A stretch of 64,000 nucleotides of DNA from Microvirga pudoricolor (GCF_016892705.1 NZ_JAFEMB010000001.1:1845230-1909229); one strand, 5' to 3'; positions 7,631 to 16,829 are shown, counted from the first letter of the stretch. Notes: generated by a model from the letters alone, not told the origin. Numbers and translations: made by a program.

Positions 7631-10600
7631 ATGCGTTTCGCCCATTTCTTCGTCGACCGCCCCATCTTCGCCAGCGTGCTGTCGATCGTCCTGCTCATCG
7701 TCGGCAGCGTCGCGTATCTCGGTCTTCCGATCGCGCAGTACCCGGACATCACGCCGCCCACCATCGTGGTGCGGGCGACCTATCCGGGCGCCAACGCCGA
7801 GACCGTCGCGGCCACCGTGGCCACGCCCCTGGAGCAGCAGATCAACGGCGTCGAGGACATGCTCTACATGTCCTCTTATTCCACCGGCGACGGCGCGATG
7901 GCGCTGACGATTACGTTCAAGCTCGGAACCGATCTCGACACCGCCCAGGTGCTGGTGCAGAACCGGGTCGCCATCGCGACGCCTCGCCTGCCCGAGGAGG
8001 TGCGGCGGCTCGGCATCACCACGCTCAAGAGTTCGCCCGACCTGATGATGGTCGTGCACATGCTCTCGCCCGACGAGACCTACGACCAGCTCTACGTCTC
8101 GAACTACGCCCGCAACAACGTGCGCGACATCCTCATGCGCCTCGACGGCGTGGGCGATCTCATCCTGTTCGGAGAGCGGCAATATTCCCTGCGCGTGTGG
8201 CTCGATCCCGAGAAGCTCGCGGCCTCGAGGCTCACCGCCAGCGAGGTCGTGCGGGCGATCCAGGAGCAGAACGTGCAGGTCTCCGGCGGCGCGCTCGGAC
8301 AAGAGCCGACGCCCTCCGACGCGGCGTTCCAGCTGACCGTGAGCACGCAAGGCCGCTTCGAGGATCCGCGCCAGTTCCGCCAGATCATCGTCACCTCGAC
8401 CCCGGACGGGCGCCTCGTGCGGCTGCAGGACGTGGCCCGGGTCGAGTTCGGCGCGCAGGATTACGTGACGAACTCCTATCTCAACGGCAAGCCCGCGGTG
8501 GCGCTGGGCATCTTCCAGCGGCCGGGCACGAATGCGCTTGCGGCGGCGGACCAGATCATCGACACCATGGAGCGCCTCAAGGCGGATTTCCCGCCCGGCA
8601 TCACCTATGAGATCGTCTACAACCCGACGGAATTCATCGCCGAGAGCGTGAACGAGGTCTACAAGACCCTGTTCGAAGCCGCCGCCCTCGTGGTCGTGGT
8701 GGTGCTCGTCTTCCTCCAGAGCTGGCGCACCGCCATCATCCCCATCATCGCCATCCCGGTCTCGCTCATCGGCACCTTCGCGGTCATGTCGATGCTCGGG
8801 TTCTCCATCAACACCCTCACGCTCTTCGGCATGGTGCTGGCCATCGGCATCGTGGTGGACGACGCGATCGTGGTGGTGGAGAACGTGGAGCGCAACATCG
8901 CGCAGGGCCTGTCGCCCCGGGAGGCCGCGCACAAGACCATGGACGAGGTCGGTACGGCGCTTGTCGCCATCGCGCTGGTGCTCGCGGCGGTGTTCATTCC
9001 CACCGCCTTCATCCCCGGCATCACGGGCCAGTTCTACCGCCAGTTCGCGCTGACCATCGCGGTCTCGACCCTCATCTCGGCCTTCAACTCGCTGACCCTG
9101 TCGCCCGCCCTGGCGGCGATTCTGCTCAAGCCGCACAGCCACGAGGCGCCGCGCAACCCCATCGCGCGGTTCGGGAGCCGTCTGGCCGGCGGGTTCAACC
9201 GGGGCTTCGACGCGACCTCCAACGGCTACGCGAAGACCGTGGGCGTGTTCGTGCGGCACAAGCTCATCGTGCTGCCGATCTATGCGGGGCTTCTGGCCGG
9301 CACGGTCTGGATCGCCAACCACGTGCCGCGCGGCTTCATTCCAAGCCTCGACCAGGGCTACGCCATCGTAGTGGTGCAATTGCCGGACGGAGCCGCCCTG
9401 TCGCGCACGGACGCGGTGGTGCAGCGCGCCTCCAAGATCATGCAGGAGACCCCCGGCGTGAAGGACGCGGTGGCCTTCGCGGGCTTCTCGGGCGCCACCT
9501 TCACCAACGCCACCAACGCGGCCGCGATCTTCGCGAGCTTCAAGCCGTTCGAGGAGCGCATCGAGCGCGGGGAAACCGCCGAGAAGATCATCGGCGATCT
9601 GTTCGGCCGCATGCAGCAGATCGAGGAAGCCTTCATCATCGCGATCCCGCCGCCGCCGGTGCGCGGCCTCGGCAACTCGGGCGGCTTCCGGCTCCAGCTC
9701 CAGAACCGCACAGGCGACGACGTGCGCAGCGTTCTGGCGGCCGCCCAGCAGATCATGGGCCAGGCGCGCCAGAACCCGAACGTGTCGGGCGTGTTCACCA
9801 CCTTCTCGGCCAACTCGCCTCAGGTCTTCCTGGCGGTGGACCGCCAGAAGGCAAGCATCCTCAACGTTCCCATCTCCAACATCTTCGAGACCCTGCGCAT
9901 CAACTTGGGCACGGCCTACGTGAACGACTTCAACGCCTTCGGGCGGGTCTATCAGGTGCGCGCCCAGGCCGACCAGCGCTTCCGCGTCGACCAGGCCGAC
10001 ATCAACCGCCTGCGGGTGCGCTCCGCCACCGGGGCGCTGGTGCCCATGGGGACGCTGGTGGAAATCCGCGAGATCTCGGGGCCGGACCTCATCCAGCGCT
10101 ACAACATGTATACGTCCGTGTCGCTGCAGGGGGATGCGGGGCCGGGCGTCTCGTCGGGCACGGCGCTCGACACCATGGAGCAGCTGGCGCGCCAGAACCT
10201 GTCGCCCGGCATGGGCTTCGAGTGGACGGAGCTCGCCTTCCAGGAGCGCCAGACCGGCAACACGGCGATCTTCATCTTCGGGCTCTCCGTGCTGTTCGTC
10301 TTCCTGGTGCTGGCGGCCCAGTACGAGAGCTGGTCGCTGCCGCTCGCGATCATCCTCATCGTTCCCATGAGCGTGCTCTCGGCCCTGCTCGGCGTGATGC
10401 TGCGCGGCATGGACAACAACATCCTGACGCAGATCGGCCTCGTGGTGCTGGTGGGGCTGGCTGCCAAGAACGCGATCCTGATCGTGGAATTCGCCAAGCA
10501 GGCCGAAGAGGAGGGGATGAGCCCCATCGAGGCCGTCATCGAGGCCTGCCGCCTGCGACTGCGGCCGATCCTGATGACCGCCTTCGCGTTCATTCTCGGC

Positions 10601-10813
10601 GTCCTGCCGCTGGTCATCGCCACCGGTCCCGGCGCGGAAATGCGCCAGGCGCTCGGAACCGCGGTGTTCTCCGGCATGATCGGCGTGACGGTCTTCGGCC
10701 TGTTCCTCACCCCGGTCTTCTACGTGGCCCTGCGGCTCCTGGTCCTGCGCTTCGGGCGCAAGCCCAAGGCAGCCCCGCCGCAGGACGCCACGGAGCCGGC
10801 GCCCGCCGAATGA
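7631..10813 (+). CDS. RND multidrug efflux permease, HAE-1 type (AcrB/MexF-like)
   Basis: 1060 aa, the normal size for an inner-membrane proton-driven drug pump. The N-terminus FFVDRPIFASVLSIVLLIVG is the first membrane helix. A large periplasmic domain follows, then helices 2-6 including the proton-relay segment AIGIVVDDAIVVVENVERN (two adjacent aspartates). After a second periplasmic domain comes the late RND motif GLAAKNAILIVEFAKQAEEEG. Twelve helices are expected. It pairs with the adaptor at 6400; exporting drugs, solvents or detergents is known for the family. The substrate range cannot be read from sequence. Confidence 0.95.
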   Translation: MRFAHFFVDRPIFASVLSIVLLIVGSVAYLGLPIAQYPDITPPTIVVRATYPGANAETVAATVATPLEQQINGVEDMLYMSSYSTGDGAMALTITFKLGTDLDTAQVLVQNRVAIATPRLPEEVRRLGITTLKSSPDLMMVVHMLSPDETYDQLYVSNYARNNVRDILMRLDGVGDLILFGERQYSLRVWLDPEKLAASRLTASEVVRAIQEQNVQVSGGALGQEPTPSDAAFQLTVSTQGRFEDPRQFRQIIVTSTPDGRLVRLQDVARVEFGAQDYVTNSYLNGKPAVALGIFQRPGTNALAAADQIIDTMERLKADFPPGITYEIVYNPTEFIAESVNEVYKTLFEAAALVVVVVLVFLQSWRTAIIPIIAIPVSLIGTFAVMSMLGFSINTLTLFGMVLAIGIVVDDAIVVVENVERNIAQGLSPREAAHKTMDEVGTALVAIALVLAAVFIPTAFIPGITGQFYRQFALTIAVSTLISAFNSLTLSPALAAILLKPHSHEAPRNPIARFGSRLAGGFNRGFDATSNGYAKTVGVFVRHKLIVLPIYAGLLAGTVWIANHVPRGFIPSLDQGYAIVVVQLPDGAALSRTDAVVQRASKIMQETPGVKDAVAFAGFSGATFTNATNAAAIFASFKPFEERIERGETAEKIIGDLFGRMQQIEEAFIIAIPPPPVRGLGNSGGFRLQLQNRTGDDVRSVLAAAQQIMGQARQNPNVSGVFTTFSANSPQVFLAVDRQKASILNVPISNIFETLRINLGTAYVNDFNAFGRVYQVRAQADQRFRVDQADINRLRVRSATGALVPMGTLVEIREISGPDLIQRYNMYTSVSLQGDAGPGVSSGTALDTMEQLARQNLSPGMGFEWTELAFQERQTGNTAIFIFGLSVLFVFLVLAAQYESWSLPLAIILIVPMSVLSALLGVMLRGMDNNILTQIGLVVLVGLAAKNAILIVEFAKQAEEEGMSPIEAVIEACRLRLRPILMTAFAFILGVLPLVIATGPGAEMRQALGTAVFSGMIGVTVFGLFLTPVFYVALRLLVLRFGRKPKAAPPQDATEPAPAE

Positions 10814-10883
10814 CGGCGGATGCCCTGGGCAAGCGCGCCGGGAGTGCTATCTTCGGGGCTCCCGTCTGCTCTCAAGGACAGCC

Positions 10884-12131
10884 ATGAACGAGGCGCAAGC
10901 CAACCAGATCGCCCAGGCGATGACCGAGGCCGGCCTCGTCGGGGCGTCCGAGCTCGACCTTTTGAGGGATTTCTGCGGCCGGCTGATCGAGAACGGCCTG
11001 CCGATCTCCCGCGCGAACGTGCTCATCGACACCCTGCACCCGATCCATGAGGGCCGCGTCTTCCGCTGGCGCTGCGACGAGAGCGATCAGGCCCCCATGG
11101 TGGAGTACGGCCGCTCCACGCAGGGCGGACAGGTGGCGCAGAGCTGGCAGCGCAGCCCGTTCTACGCGCTGGTGCAATCCGGCGAGAACCTGATCCGCCG
11201 CAGCCTGAAGGGAGACGGCGCGTTCGACTTCCCGATCCTCGACGACCTGAAGGCGGAGGGCCAGACCGATTTCGTGGCCATGATCCACCGCTTCGCGGCC
11301 GACGGCGTGATCGGCGAGATGGATTGCGTCTATTCCTCCTGGGCGACGGACCATCCCGACGGCTTCTCGGACGCCCAGGTGGACGCCCTGTGCCGCCTGG
11401 TGCCGTCCCTGGCCTTGGCCGCCAAATGCACCTCCCTGGCGCGGATCGCCGAGACCCTGGTCGAAACCTATCTCGGCCGCGACGCCGGGCGCCGGGTGCT
11501 CAGCGGCCGCATCGAGCGGGGCGTCACGGACCGCATTGAGGCGGTCCTATGGTTCAGCGATCTGCGAAGCTTCACGCATATCACCGAGACGGCCGAGCCT
11601 GAGCAGATCATCCCGTTCCTCAACGACTACGCGGAGGCGATCATCTCGTCGGTCCACGAGGCCGGCGGCGACGTCCTGAAGCTCATCGGCGACGGCACGC
11701 TGGCGATCTTCAACGCCGACCGCTCCCAGGACGCCTGCCGCTGCGCCCTGCATGCGGAAAAACTCATGCGGGCCCGCGTCGCGGACCTGAACGCCGAGCG
11801 AACCGCCGAAGGCCTGCCCGTGACGGAAGCCTATCTCGGGCTTCACATCGGCGAGGTGTTCTACGGCAATATCGGCAGCCACGAGCGGCTCGACTTCACC
11901 GTGGTGGGGCCCGCCGTCAACGAGGCCACGCGCATCGCGGCGCTGTGCCGCTCTGTCGAAAAGGACGTGCTGATCTCCTCGGCTTTCGCGGCCGCCGCCG
12001 CCGAGGCGGAGCGGCAGCGCATCGTCTCCGTGGGCCGTTTCGCCCTGAAGGGCATCAAGCGTCCGCGCGAATTGTTTACCCTCGAGCCCGAAGACGAAGC
12101 AAGCCTTCAGATCGTCCAGGCGCGCGGGTGA
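10884..12131 (+). CDS. Class III adenylate/guanylate cyclase
   Basis: 415 aa. Residues about 1-190 form a soluble sensory region without membrane segments, and residues about 215-390 a class III nucleotide cyclase domain. Metal-binding aspartates appear in LWFSDLRSFTHI (D226) and LIGDGTLAIFN (D270). The later LHIGEVFYGNIGS and FTVVGPAVNEATRI contain the residues that position the ribose and phosphates. ATP to cAMP is the default expectation; the base-selecting residues were not resolved with certainty, so cGMP remains possible. The N-terminal ligand is unknown. The last 25 bases overlap the 3' end of the convergent GH15 gene. Confidence 0.88.
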   Translation: MNEAQANQIAQAMTEAGLVGASELDLLRDFCGRLIENGLPISRANVLIDTLHPIHEGRVFRWRCDESDQAPMVEYGRSTQGGQVAQSWQRSPFYALVQSGENLIRRSLKGDGAFDFPILDDLKAEGQTDFVAMIHRFAADGVIGEMDCVYSSWATDHPDGFSDAQVDALCRLVPSLALAAKCTSLARIAETLVETYLGRDAGRRVLSGRIERGVTDRIEAVLWFSDLRSFTHITETAEPEQIIPFLNDYAEAIISSVHEAGGDVLKLIGDGTLAIFNADRSQDACRCALHAEKLMRARVADLNAERTAEGLPVTEAYLGLHIGEVFYGNIGSHERLDFTVVGPAVNEATRIAALCRSVEKDVLISSAFAAAAAEAERQRIVSVGRFALKGIKRPRELFTLEPEDEASLQIVQARG

Positions 12132-13948
12132 CCGTTCGACAATTCCCGGTCGATGTAATAGGCCGCGCTGATCAGCGACAGATGCGTGAAGGCCTGCGGG
12201 TAGTTGCCCAGATGCTCGCCTTTCGGCCCAAGCTCCTCCGCATAGAGGCCGACATGGTTGGCGTAGCCCAGCATCTTCTCGAACAGGAACCGCGCCTGGC
12301 GCAGGTCACCCGAGCGGGCCAGGGCCTCCACGTACCAGAACGAGCACATGGTGAACGAGCCCTCCGTGCCTTCAAGCGCATCGAAGGTGCTCTCGCTGGC
12401 ATCGTAGCGGTGCACGAGGCTGTCGCGGGCCAGGCGTCGGGTGATCGCATCGAGCGTCGAGAGCCAGCGCGGATCGGTGGGCGAGATGAAGCGCACGAGG
12501 GGCATCATCAGAGCTGAGGCGTCGACGGAGGTGCCGCCTTTATACTGCACGAAGGAACGTTCCTTCTCGTCCCAGAACTCCTCGTGCACGCTCCGGAAAA
12601 TGTCGTCCCGCAAGGTGGCCCAATCGGTCATCGGGGCCGGGAGTGACCGTTTGTCCGCCAGACGCAGGGCGCGGTCGACCGCGACCCAGCTCATGACGCG
12701 GGAATGCAGGAACTCCTTACGGCCGCCCCGGAATTCCCAGATCCCCTCGTCGGGCCGGCGCCAGTTGTCGCCAAGCCAATCGACCATGTGCTGGACGTTG
12801 CGCCAGCCTTCATAGGAAATCGGGATGCCGTATTTGTTGCTGAGATAGACCGAGTCCATCAGCTCGCCGTAGATGTCGATCTGGAGCTGAGAGTAAGCCG
12901 CGTTGCCGATCCGCACGGGCTGCGAATCCGCATAGCCGGACAGGTGCTCCAACTCTTCCTCGGGAAGTTCATGATGGCCGTCGATGGCGTACATCAGCTG
13001 GAGCGGGCCCTGGCCGCAGGGCTCGCAGGCGCGTTCGTGGATCCAGGCCATGTAGGCGCGCGCCTCGTCCATGAAACCGAGCCGGATGAAGGCGTAGACC
13101 GTGAAAGATGCGTCGCGGATCCAGGTGTAGCGATAATCCCAGTTGCGCGTGCCGCCCAGCGTTTCCGGCAGCCCGAAAGTCGGCGCCGCCACCATGGAGC
13201 CGTACTTGTGGCTCGTCAGGAGTTTCAGCACGAGGGCGGACCGGTGCACCATCTCGCGCCAACGTCCCTGATAGGTCGAGCGGCCGATCCAGTTCGTCCA
13301 GTAATTGGCGGTTTCCTTGAAGGCGCTCGTCACAAAATCCGGCGCGGCGGCCGGCGAGTCCTGGCCGGGCTCCACCTCTTCCAGAACGAAGGCGGCCGAA
13401 GCCCCGCCTCGCAGTTTGAATTCGGCGACGGCCGCGCCATCCTGCACCTGCATCTTCGCGTCGGGCGACCGGAGACGAAGGATGGGCTGCGCATCGGTGT
13501 CCGGCACGAACACCAGGCCTTCCGAGGTCTCCTCGACCTTGTGGCCCACACGGGCATAGCCGAAGCGCGGATCGAAGGTCATGCGAAAGCCGAGTTCGCC
13601 CTGGACGGATTTGGCGCGCCGGACCAGTTTCTTGCCGGGCGAACCGTCCGAGCGGACCCACATGAAGTCCGAGATCTCCGCCACGCCGTCCTCTTCGAGA
13701 AAGCGGGTCAGGAGAATGTTGGTGTCCGACAGATAGAGCTGGCGCGGATGGGCGTCGTCGAGGGCGGGACTGATCTTGAAGCGCCCACCTTTCTTGCGGT
13801 CGAGCAGGGCGCCGAAGACCGTCGGGCTGTCGAAGTGCGGCCAGCAGAGGAAGTCGATGGAGCCGTTCGTGCCCACCAGCGCCAGGGATCGCATGTCGCC
13901 GATCACGCCGTAATGCTCGATGGGCAGATCGCGGTCGGATTCGGTCAT
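12107..13948 (-). CDS. Glycoside hydrolase family 15 protein (glucoamylase/trehalase-like)
   Basis: 613 aa. The N-terminal beta-sandwich starts at PIEHYGVIGDMRSLALVGTNGSIDFLCWPHFDSP, the classic opening of bacterial GH15 proteins. The (alpha/alpha)6 barrel follows with TRNWDYRYTWIRDASFTVYAF and late EGSFTMCSFWYVEALAR; the family uses two glutamates for inverting hydrolysis of alpha-glucosides. No signal peptide, so it should be cytoplasmic. ATG 13948 is preferred over 13954 because AGGAG lies six bases before it and directly abuts the other. The SDR gene ends 40 bases upstream in the same direction, giving a likely two-gene operon. The substrate, possibly trehalose, is inferred. Confidence 0.9.
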   Translation of the reverse strand: MTESDRDLPIEHYGVIGDMRSLALVGTNGSIDFLCWPHFDSPTVFGALLDRKKGGRFKISPALDDAHPRQLYLSDTNILLTRFLEEDGVAEISDFMWVRSDGSPGKKLVRRAKSVQGELGFRMTFDPRFGYARVGHKVEETSEGLVFVPDTDAQPILRLRSPDAKMQVQDGAAVAEFKLRGGASAAFVLEEVEPGQDSPAAAPDFVTSAFKETANYWTNWIGRSTYQGRWREMVHRSALVLKLLTSHKYGSMVAAPTFGLPETLGGTRNWDYRYTWIRDASFTVYAFIRLGFMDEARAYMAWIHERACEPCGQGPLQLMYAIDGHHELPEEELEHLSGYADSQPVRIGNAAYSQLQIDIYGELMDSVYLSNKYGIPISYEGWRNVQHMVDWLGDNWRRPDEGIWEFRGGRKEFLHSRVMSWVAVDRALRLADKRSLPAPMTDWATLRDDIFRSVHEEFWDEKERSFVQYKGGTSVDASALMMPLVRFISPTDPRWLSTLDAITRRLARDSLVHRYDASESTFDALEGTEGSFTMCSFWYVEALARSGDLRQARFLFEKMLGYANHVGLYAEELGPKGEHLGNYPQAFTHLSLISAAYYIDRELSNGHPRAWTI

Positions 13949-13988
13949 GCCCATCTCCTGTCGGGGTATGTGACGCCATGCGGCGCGG

Positions 13989-14786
13989 TCAGCCGTTATC
14001 CTCGAAGCCGGGATAGAGCGTCATGCCGCCGTCCACGAACAGCGTCGTGCCGGTGACATAATCGCTGTCGTCCGAGGCCAGCCAAAGGGCCGCCTTGGCG
14101 ACGTCTTCCGGTTCGCCGATGCGGCCGTAGGGGATCAGTTTGAGAAGACGCCGGAGCGCCTCCTCCGTTCCCCAGGCCTCCTTGTTGATCGGGGTCCGAA
14201 TGGCGCCCGGCGCGATGGCGTTCACGCGAATGTGCTCATGCGCCACTTCCTGGGCGAGGCTTTTCATCATCAGCATGACGCCGCCCTTGGAGGCTGCGTA
14301 ATTCACGTGGCCCGCCCAGGGAATGACCTCGTGGACGGAACTCATGCAGATGATCTTGCCGCGCGCCCGCGACACGTTCGGGGTCTCGGGTTGACGCAGG
14401 AATTGCCGCACGGCGGCCCGGCAGCTCAGGAACTGGCCCGTCAGATTGACGTCGATCACCTTGCGCCAGTCGTCCAGGGACATGTCCTTGAAGGCCGCAT
14501 CCTTCTGCAGGCCCGAATTCGCCACCAGGATGTCGAGACGGCCGAACCGCTCGACGGTCTGGGCTACCATGGCGTCCACGGCGGCCTCGTCGGACACGTC
14601 CGCACCCACCGCGAACGCCTCGCCGCCCGCCTGCGTGATCTCGTCGGCCAGCGTCTTCGCCGCATCGCCTCCGGAGCGGTAATTGATCGCCACCCGGACC
14701 CCGGCCGCGCCCAGGGCTTGCGCGATCCCGGCTCCGATTCCCGACGATCCGCCGGTCACGAGTGCGGTCTGTCCCTTCAACGTCAT
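13989..14786 (-). CDS. SDR-family oxidoreductase (glucose 1-dehydrogenase-like)
   Basis: 265 aa classical short-chain dehydrogenase. Cofactor loop TGGSSGIGAGIA (residues about 11-22), NNAG-equivalent VANSG (about 91-95), catalytic Ser in SSVHEV and the YAASKGG Tyr/Lys pair (about 160-166), then the PGAIRTPIN segment. ATG 14786 has GGAGG four bases upstream. It probably oxidises a sugar or sugar alcohol with NAD(P). It is the first gene of a probable operon with the GH15 enzyme, so the two may act on the same sugar pool. A weak general-stress sigma-factor-like promoter lies upstream. Confidence 0.88.
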   Translation of the reverse strand: MTLKGQTALVTGGSSGIGAGIAQALGAAGVRVAINYRSGGDAAKTLADEITQAGGEAFAVGADVSDEAAVDAMVAQTVERFGRLDILVANSGLQKDAAFKDMSLDDWRKVIDVNLTGQFLSCRAAVRQFLRQPETPNVSRARGKIICMSSVHEVIPWAGHVNYAASKGGVMLMMKSLAQEVAHEHIRVNAIAPGAIRTPINKEAWGTEEALRRLLKLIPYGRIGEPEDVAKAALWLASDDSDYVTGTTLFVDGGMTLYPGFEDNG

Positions 14787-14820
14787 GGAGCCTCCCTGCG
14801 GTTCGTTGGATCGGCCGTGA

Positions 14821-14845
14821 AGCGACGGGTCACGCGTTCCGTTCC
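14821..14845 (-). promoter_or_regulatory. Possible EcfG-type general stress promoter of the SDR-GH15 pair
   Basis: Reading the minus strand, GGAAC is followed after 16 bases by CGCT, and the SDR ATG begins 34 bases further on. The alphaproteobacterial EcfG consensus is GGAAC-N16/17-CGTT, so one of the nine core bases differs. Suggestive only. Confidence 0.3.
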
Positions 14846-14907
14846 ACGGGCTGCCGGCGTCTCGATGCGGTCCGCCGACACGAGAGGTAGGGCCGGAGAC
14901 CGGATGA

Positions 14908-15432
14908 TCAAACGGTGGGAGCCGTTTTCGCCGGGTCGTCCGACAGGTGGATGTGGCAGCAGCCGCTGCCATGTCCCGGGGTCCACGTCCTGTTCTCGAA
15001 CCGGATGCCCGTGGCCTCGAAGAGCCCGCGATCGAAGGCGCCGGCGATGCGGCACAGGGTGGCGAGGCGATCCTCGCTCACGCCCGCTTCCACCCACGCG
15101 TCCTTGAGCGGACAGCGCTGCACCTCGAAGCTGATCCCATCCGCCCTGCGGCTCACATGCGTGGGGTACATGCGGCCGCCGTCCGGGCTCACGGCCAGGA
15201 AGGCCTCCCCGATGGCACGCGCGTCCGTGGGGCCGAAGCCTTTAAACGCCAGCGCCGCCACCTCCTGGCCGCGTTTCTCCACGGCCTGAATCATCACGTC
15301 CTCGGCGGCCTCCTCGCCGAAGCGCCCAACGAGTTCGTCATAGAACAGGCGGTAGAGGTCGGCCCGGTTGCGGAAGGCAGATTCCAATTCGCGTGCGAGC
15401 GTTTCCGCCCGCGCCTCGGGTGTATGGGTCAA
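14908..15432 (-). CDS. L-2-amino-thiazoline-4-carboxylic acid hydrolase family protein
   Basis: 174 aa, matching the small ATC-hydrolase-like family: an N-terminal helical half (RADLYRLFYDELVGRFGEEAAEDVMIQAVEKRGQ), then VQRCPLKDAW and a C-terminal CHIHL metal- or thiol-like motif (GHGSGCCHIHL). Family members open thiazoline rings in cysteine-type chemistry, but many are uncharacterised. Its ATG overlaps the GFA-family gene stop by four bases, so the two are translationally coupled. The family call is from pattern recognition and should be checked by profile search. Confidence 0.65.
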   Translation of the reverse strand: MTHTPEARAETLARELESAFRNRADLYRLFYDELVGRFGEEAAEDVMIQAVEKRGQEVAALAFKGFGPTDARAIGEAFLAVSPDGGRMYPTHVSRRADGISFEVQRCPLKDAWVEAGVSEDRLATLCRIAGAFDRGLFEATGIRFENRTWTPGHGSGCCHIHLSDDPAKTAPTV

Positions 15433-15926
15433 GTCTGGCTCCCCGGTTGATGATTCCCGCCGGATGATAATGCCGTCCGCGTCGCGAAGTCCCGAACCAA
15501 TCCCTCATAGGCCTCGAAGGGCGGAAAGGTCTCGAAGGAATGGATCGCCGCCGTGGAGGCCCAGGGCAGTTTCGTGCTCGTGTAGGTCTCGATGAACGGC
15601 GCGGCGAAGCCCTCCGCATCGTCCAGCATGGTTGGGCGCAGGTTGACGAACATGTCCATGCCCTCGGGCCGCGTGAACATCCAGGTCAGGCAGCGGCCGC
15701 AGAAGTAATGCCGGGTCGCGCCGTGCAATCCGCCGATGACGAGCTCGCCCTGGGTGACGTGAAAACCCTCGCTCGGGATCGCGGCGCTCAGCGAGAAGGC
15801 GCTGGAGCTCATGCGGCGGCACCCGTCGCAGTGACACGCCATGGTCAGAAGCGGCGGCGCGTCCACGCGGATCCGAACCTGGCCGCACCGGCATCCTCCG
15901 TCACGGGGCAGCTTCCAATCGGCCAT
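15429..15926 (-). CDS. GFA (CENP-V) family zinc protein
   Basis: 165 aa with the zinc pattern of the glutathione-dependent formaldehyde-activating (GFA) family: GGCRCGQVRIRV (C12, C14), ACHCDGCRRMS (about C31, C33, C36) and FCGRCLTWMF (about C76, C79). Despite the name, most members are uncharacterised zinc proteins; a role in formaldehyde or thiol metabolism is family-level knowledge only. It is the first gene of a coupled pair with the ATC hydrolase-like gene through an ATGA overlap. Confidence 0.85.
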   Translation of the reverse strand: MADWKLPRDGGCRCGQVRIRVDAPPLLTMACHCDGCRRMSSSAFSLSAAIPSEGFHVTQGELVIGGLHGATRHYFCGRCLTWMFTRPEGMDMFVNLRPTMLDDAEGFAAPFIETYTSTKLPWASTAAIHSFETFPPFEAYEGLVRDFATRTALSSGGNHQPGSQT

Positions 15927-16001
15927 CGCCGAGCCCTCCCATAGCCTCCGTCCGGGAGATAGGGCGAGTCCGGGCGGTGAACACCTGATCGTCGGGGATG
16001 C

Positions 16002-16412
16002 TTATTCGGCGGGGGTCATGCGCAAGGTCTGCTCGGGTGCTGAGACCCGCTCGGGACGGAACACGAAATAGGCGAACAGCAAGGCGCCTGCCATCACGAC
16101 CAGAGACGACAGGCCCGCGATGGGTTCGGCGCCCGCATGTCCGAGATGAAGCGCCGCGACGGCCGCGTTCAACGTGACCGTTCCGAACGCCCAGACGCCG
16201 ACCTGAACCAGGGCGAGGCGTTTCACGTCCAGGGCGGGGCGTCGCTCGTAGTAGAGCCCGAACAGGAACATCGAGACCCAGCCCAGCAGGTTGACATGCG
16301 CGTGAACCGGCATCAGCGAATGGTCCTGGGACGCCGCCATGCCGATCCCCATGCCGATGCCGGTGATGATGAAAAGGATTGCGAGCCGAAAGCTGAGGGT
16401 CGATGCCTTCAT
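16002..16412 (-). CDS. Small four-helix membrane protein, cytochrome oxidase subunit I-like fragment family
   Basis: 136 aa with four predicted membrane segments: about 8-27, 38-58, 72-92 and 100-122. The second segment contains MPVHAHVNLLGWVSMFLFGLYY, whose HxHxNLLGW pattern resembles the haem-ligand helix of heme-copper oxidase subunit I. Such short proteins are often annotated as cytochrome-c oxidase or hypothetical. With so few helices it cannot be a whole oxidase subunit; it may bind haem or nitric oxide, but that is inference. It stands alone on the minus strand. Confidence 0.75.
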   Translation of the reverse strand: MKASTLSFRLAILFIITGIGMGIGMAASQDHSLMPVHAHVNLLGWVSMFLFGLYYERRPALDVKRLALVQVGVWAFGTVTLNAAVAALHLGHAGAEPIAGLSSLVVMAGALLFAYFVFRPERVSAPEQTLRMTPAE

Positions 16413-16528
16413 GACGGGGCCTCCGCGGCTTTGATCGGGGCTCAGGGACGGCCCATCTGTCGATTGTCGAGGCGCAAACTATTTGCCGCGGTGCGCCGGA
16501 GCACAATCGCTCTTTCGAAGTAGGAGCC

Positions 16529-16798
16529 CTATCCGATTTCCTCCCAGCGCTTCATGGGGGGCATGAAGGTGCGATGGCTGTCGCGATAATAGCATGCGAC
16601 ATCGCCGATGAGGATTTCGGCGAGGTCGTCGATTTCGCGCACGGTCCGGTCGATCTGGTGATATTCGGGTCCGCCGGTCGGCAGGTCGGCCAGGCTCCGC
16701 GCCAGCAGGTGGCGAGCCGGCCGCAAGGCTTCCAGGAGCCTGTCGGCGACCTGCCGGTTCATGAGACGCCTGGACCGTCTCGAGTGATCATGCCGCAT
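16529..16798 (-). CDS. 89-aa protein of unknown function, probably SOS-regulated
   Basis: I do not recognise this protein. It is basic at the N-terminus (RHDHSRRSRRLMNRQ) and then mostly helical, with no membrane segment, no signal peptide and one cysteine (in GDVACYYRD). ATG 16798 is supported by GAGGTG about eight bases upstream. A perfect GTTC-N7-GTTC motif, the LexA site of Alphaproteobacteria, starts only 17 bases upstream, where it would block the promoter. This makes it a candidate damage-inducible small protein. It could be a cell-division or repair modulator, but nothing in the sequence proves that. Confidence 0.7.
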   Translation of the reverse strand: MRHDHSRRSRRLMNRQVADRLLEALRPARHLLARSLADLPTGGPEYHQIDRTVREIDDLAEILIGDVACYYRDSHRTFMPPMKRWEEIG

Positions 16799-16814
16799 GG
16801 AATCACACCTCGAT

Positions 16815-16829
16815 GTTCTTATTTTGTTC
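16815..16829. promoter_or_regulatory. LexA-type SOS box upstream of the 89-aa gene
   Basis: GTTCTTATTTTGTTC is an exact match to the alphaproteobacterial LexA consensus GTTC-N7-GTTC with an AT-rich spacer. It lies 17-31 bases before the start of the minus-strand gene at 16798 and over 300 bases from the plus-strand gene at 17134. The rest of the 335-base gap shows no gene. Confidence 0.7.

Noticed and set aside
7586..9379. 597-residue minus-strand frame opposite the RND pump
   Set aside because: Histidine-, aspartate- and arginine-rich antisense of a conserved membrane protein; no family pattern.
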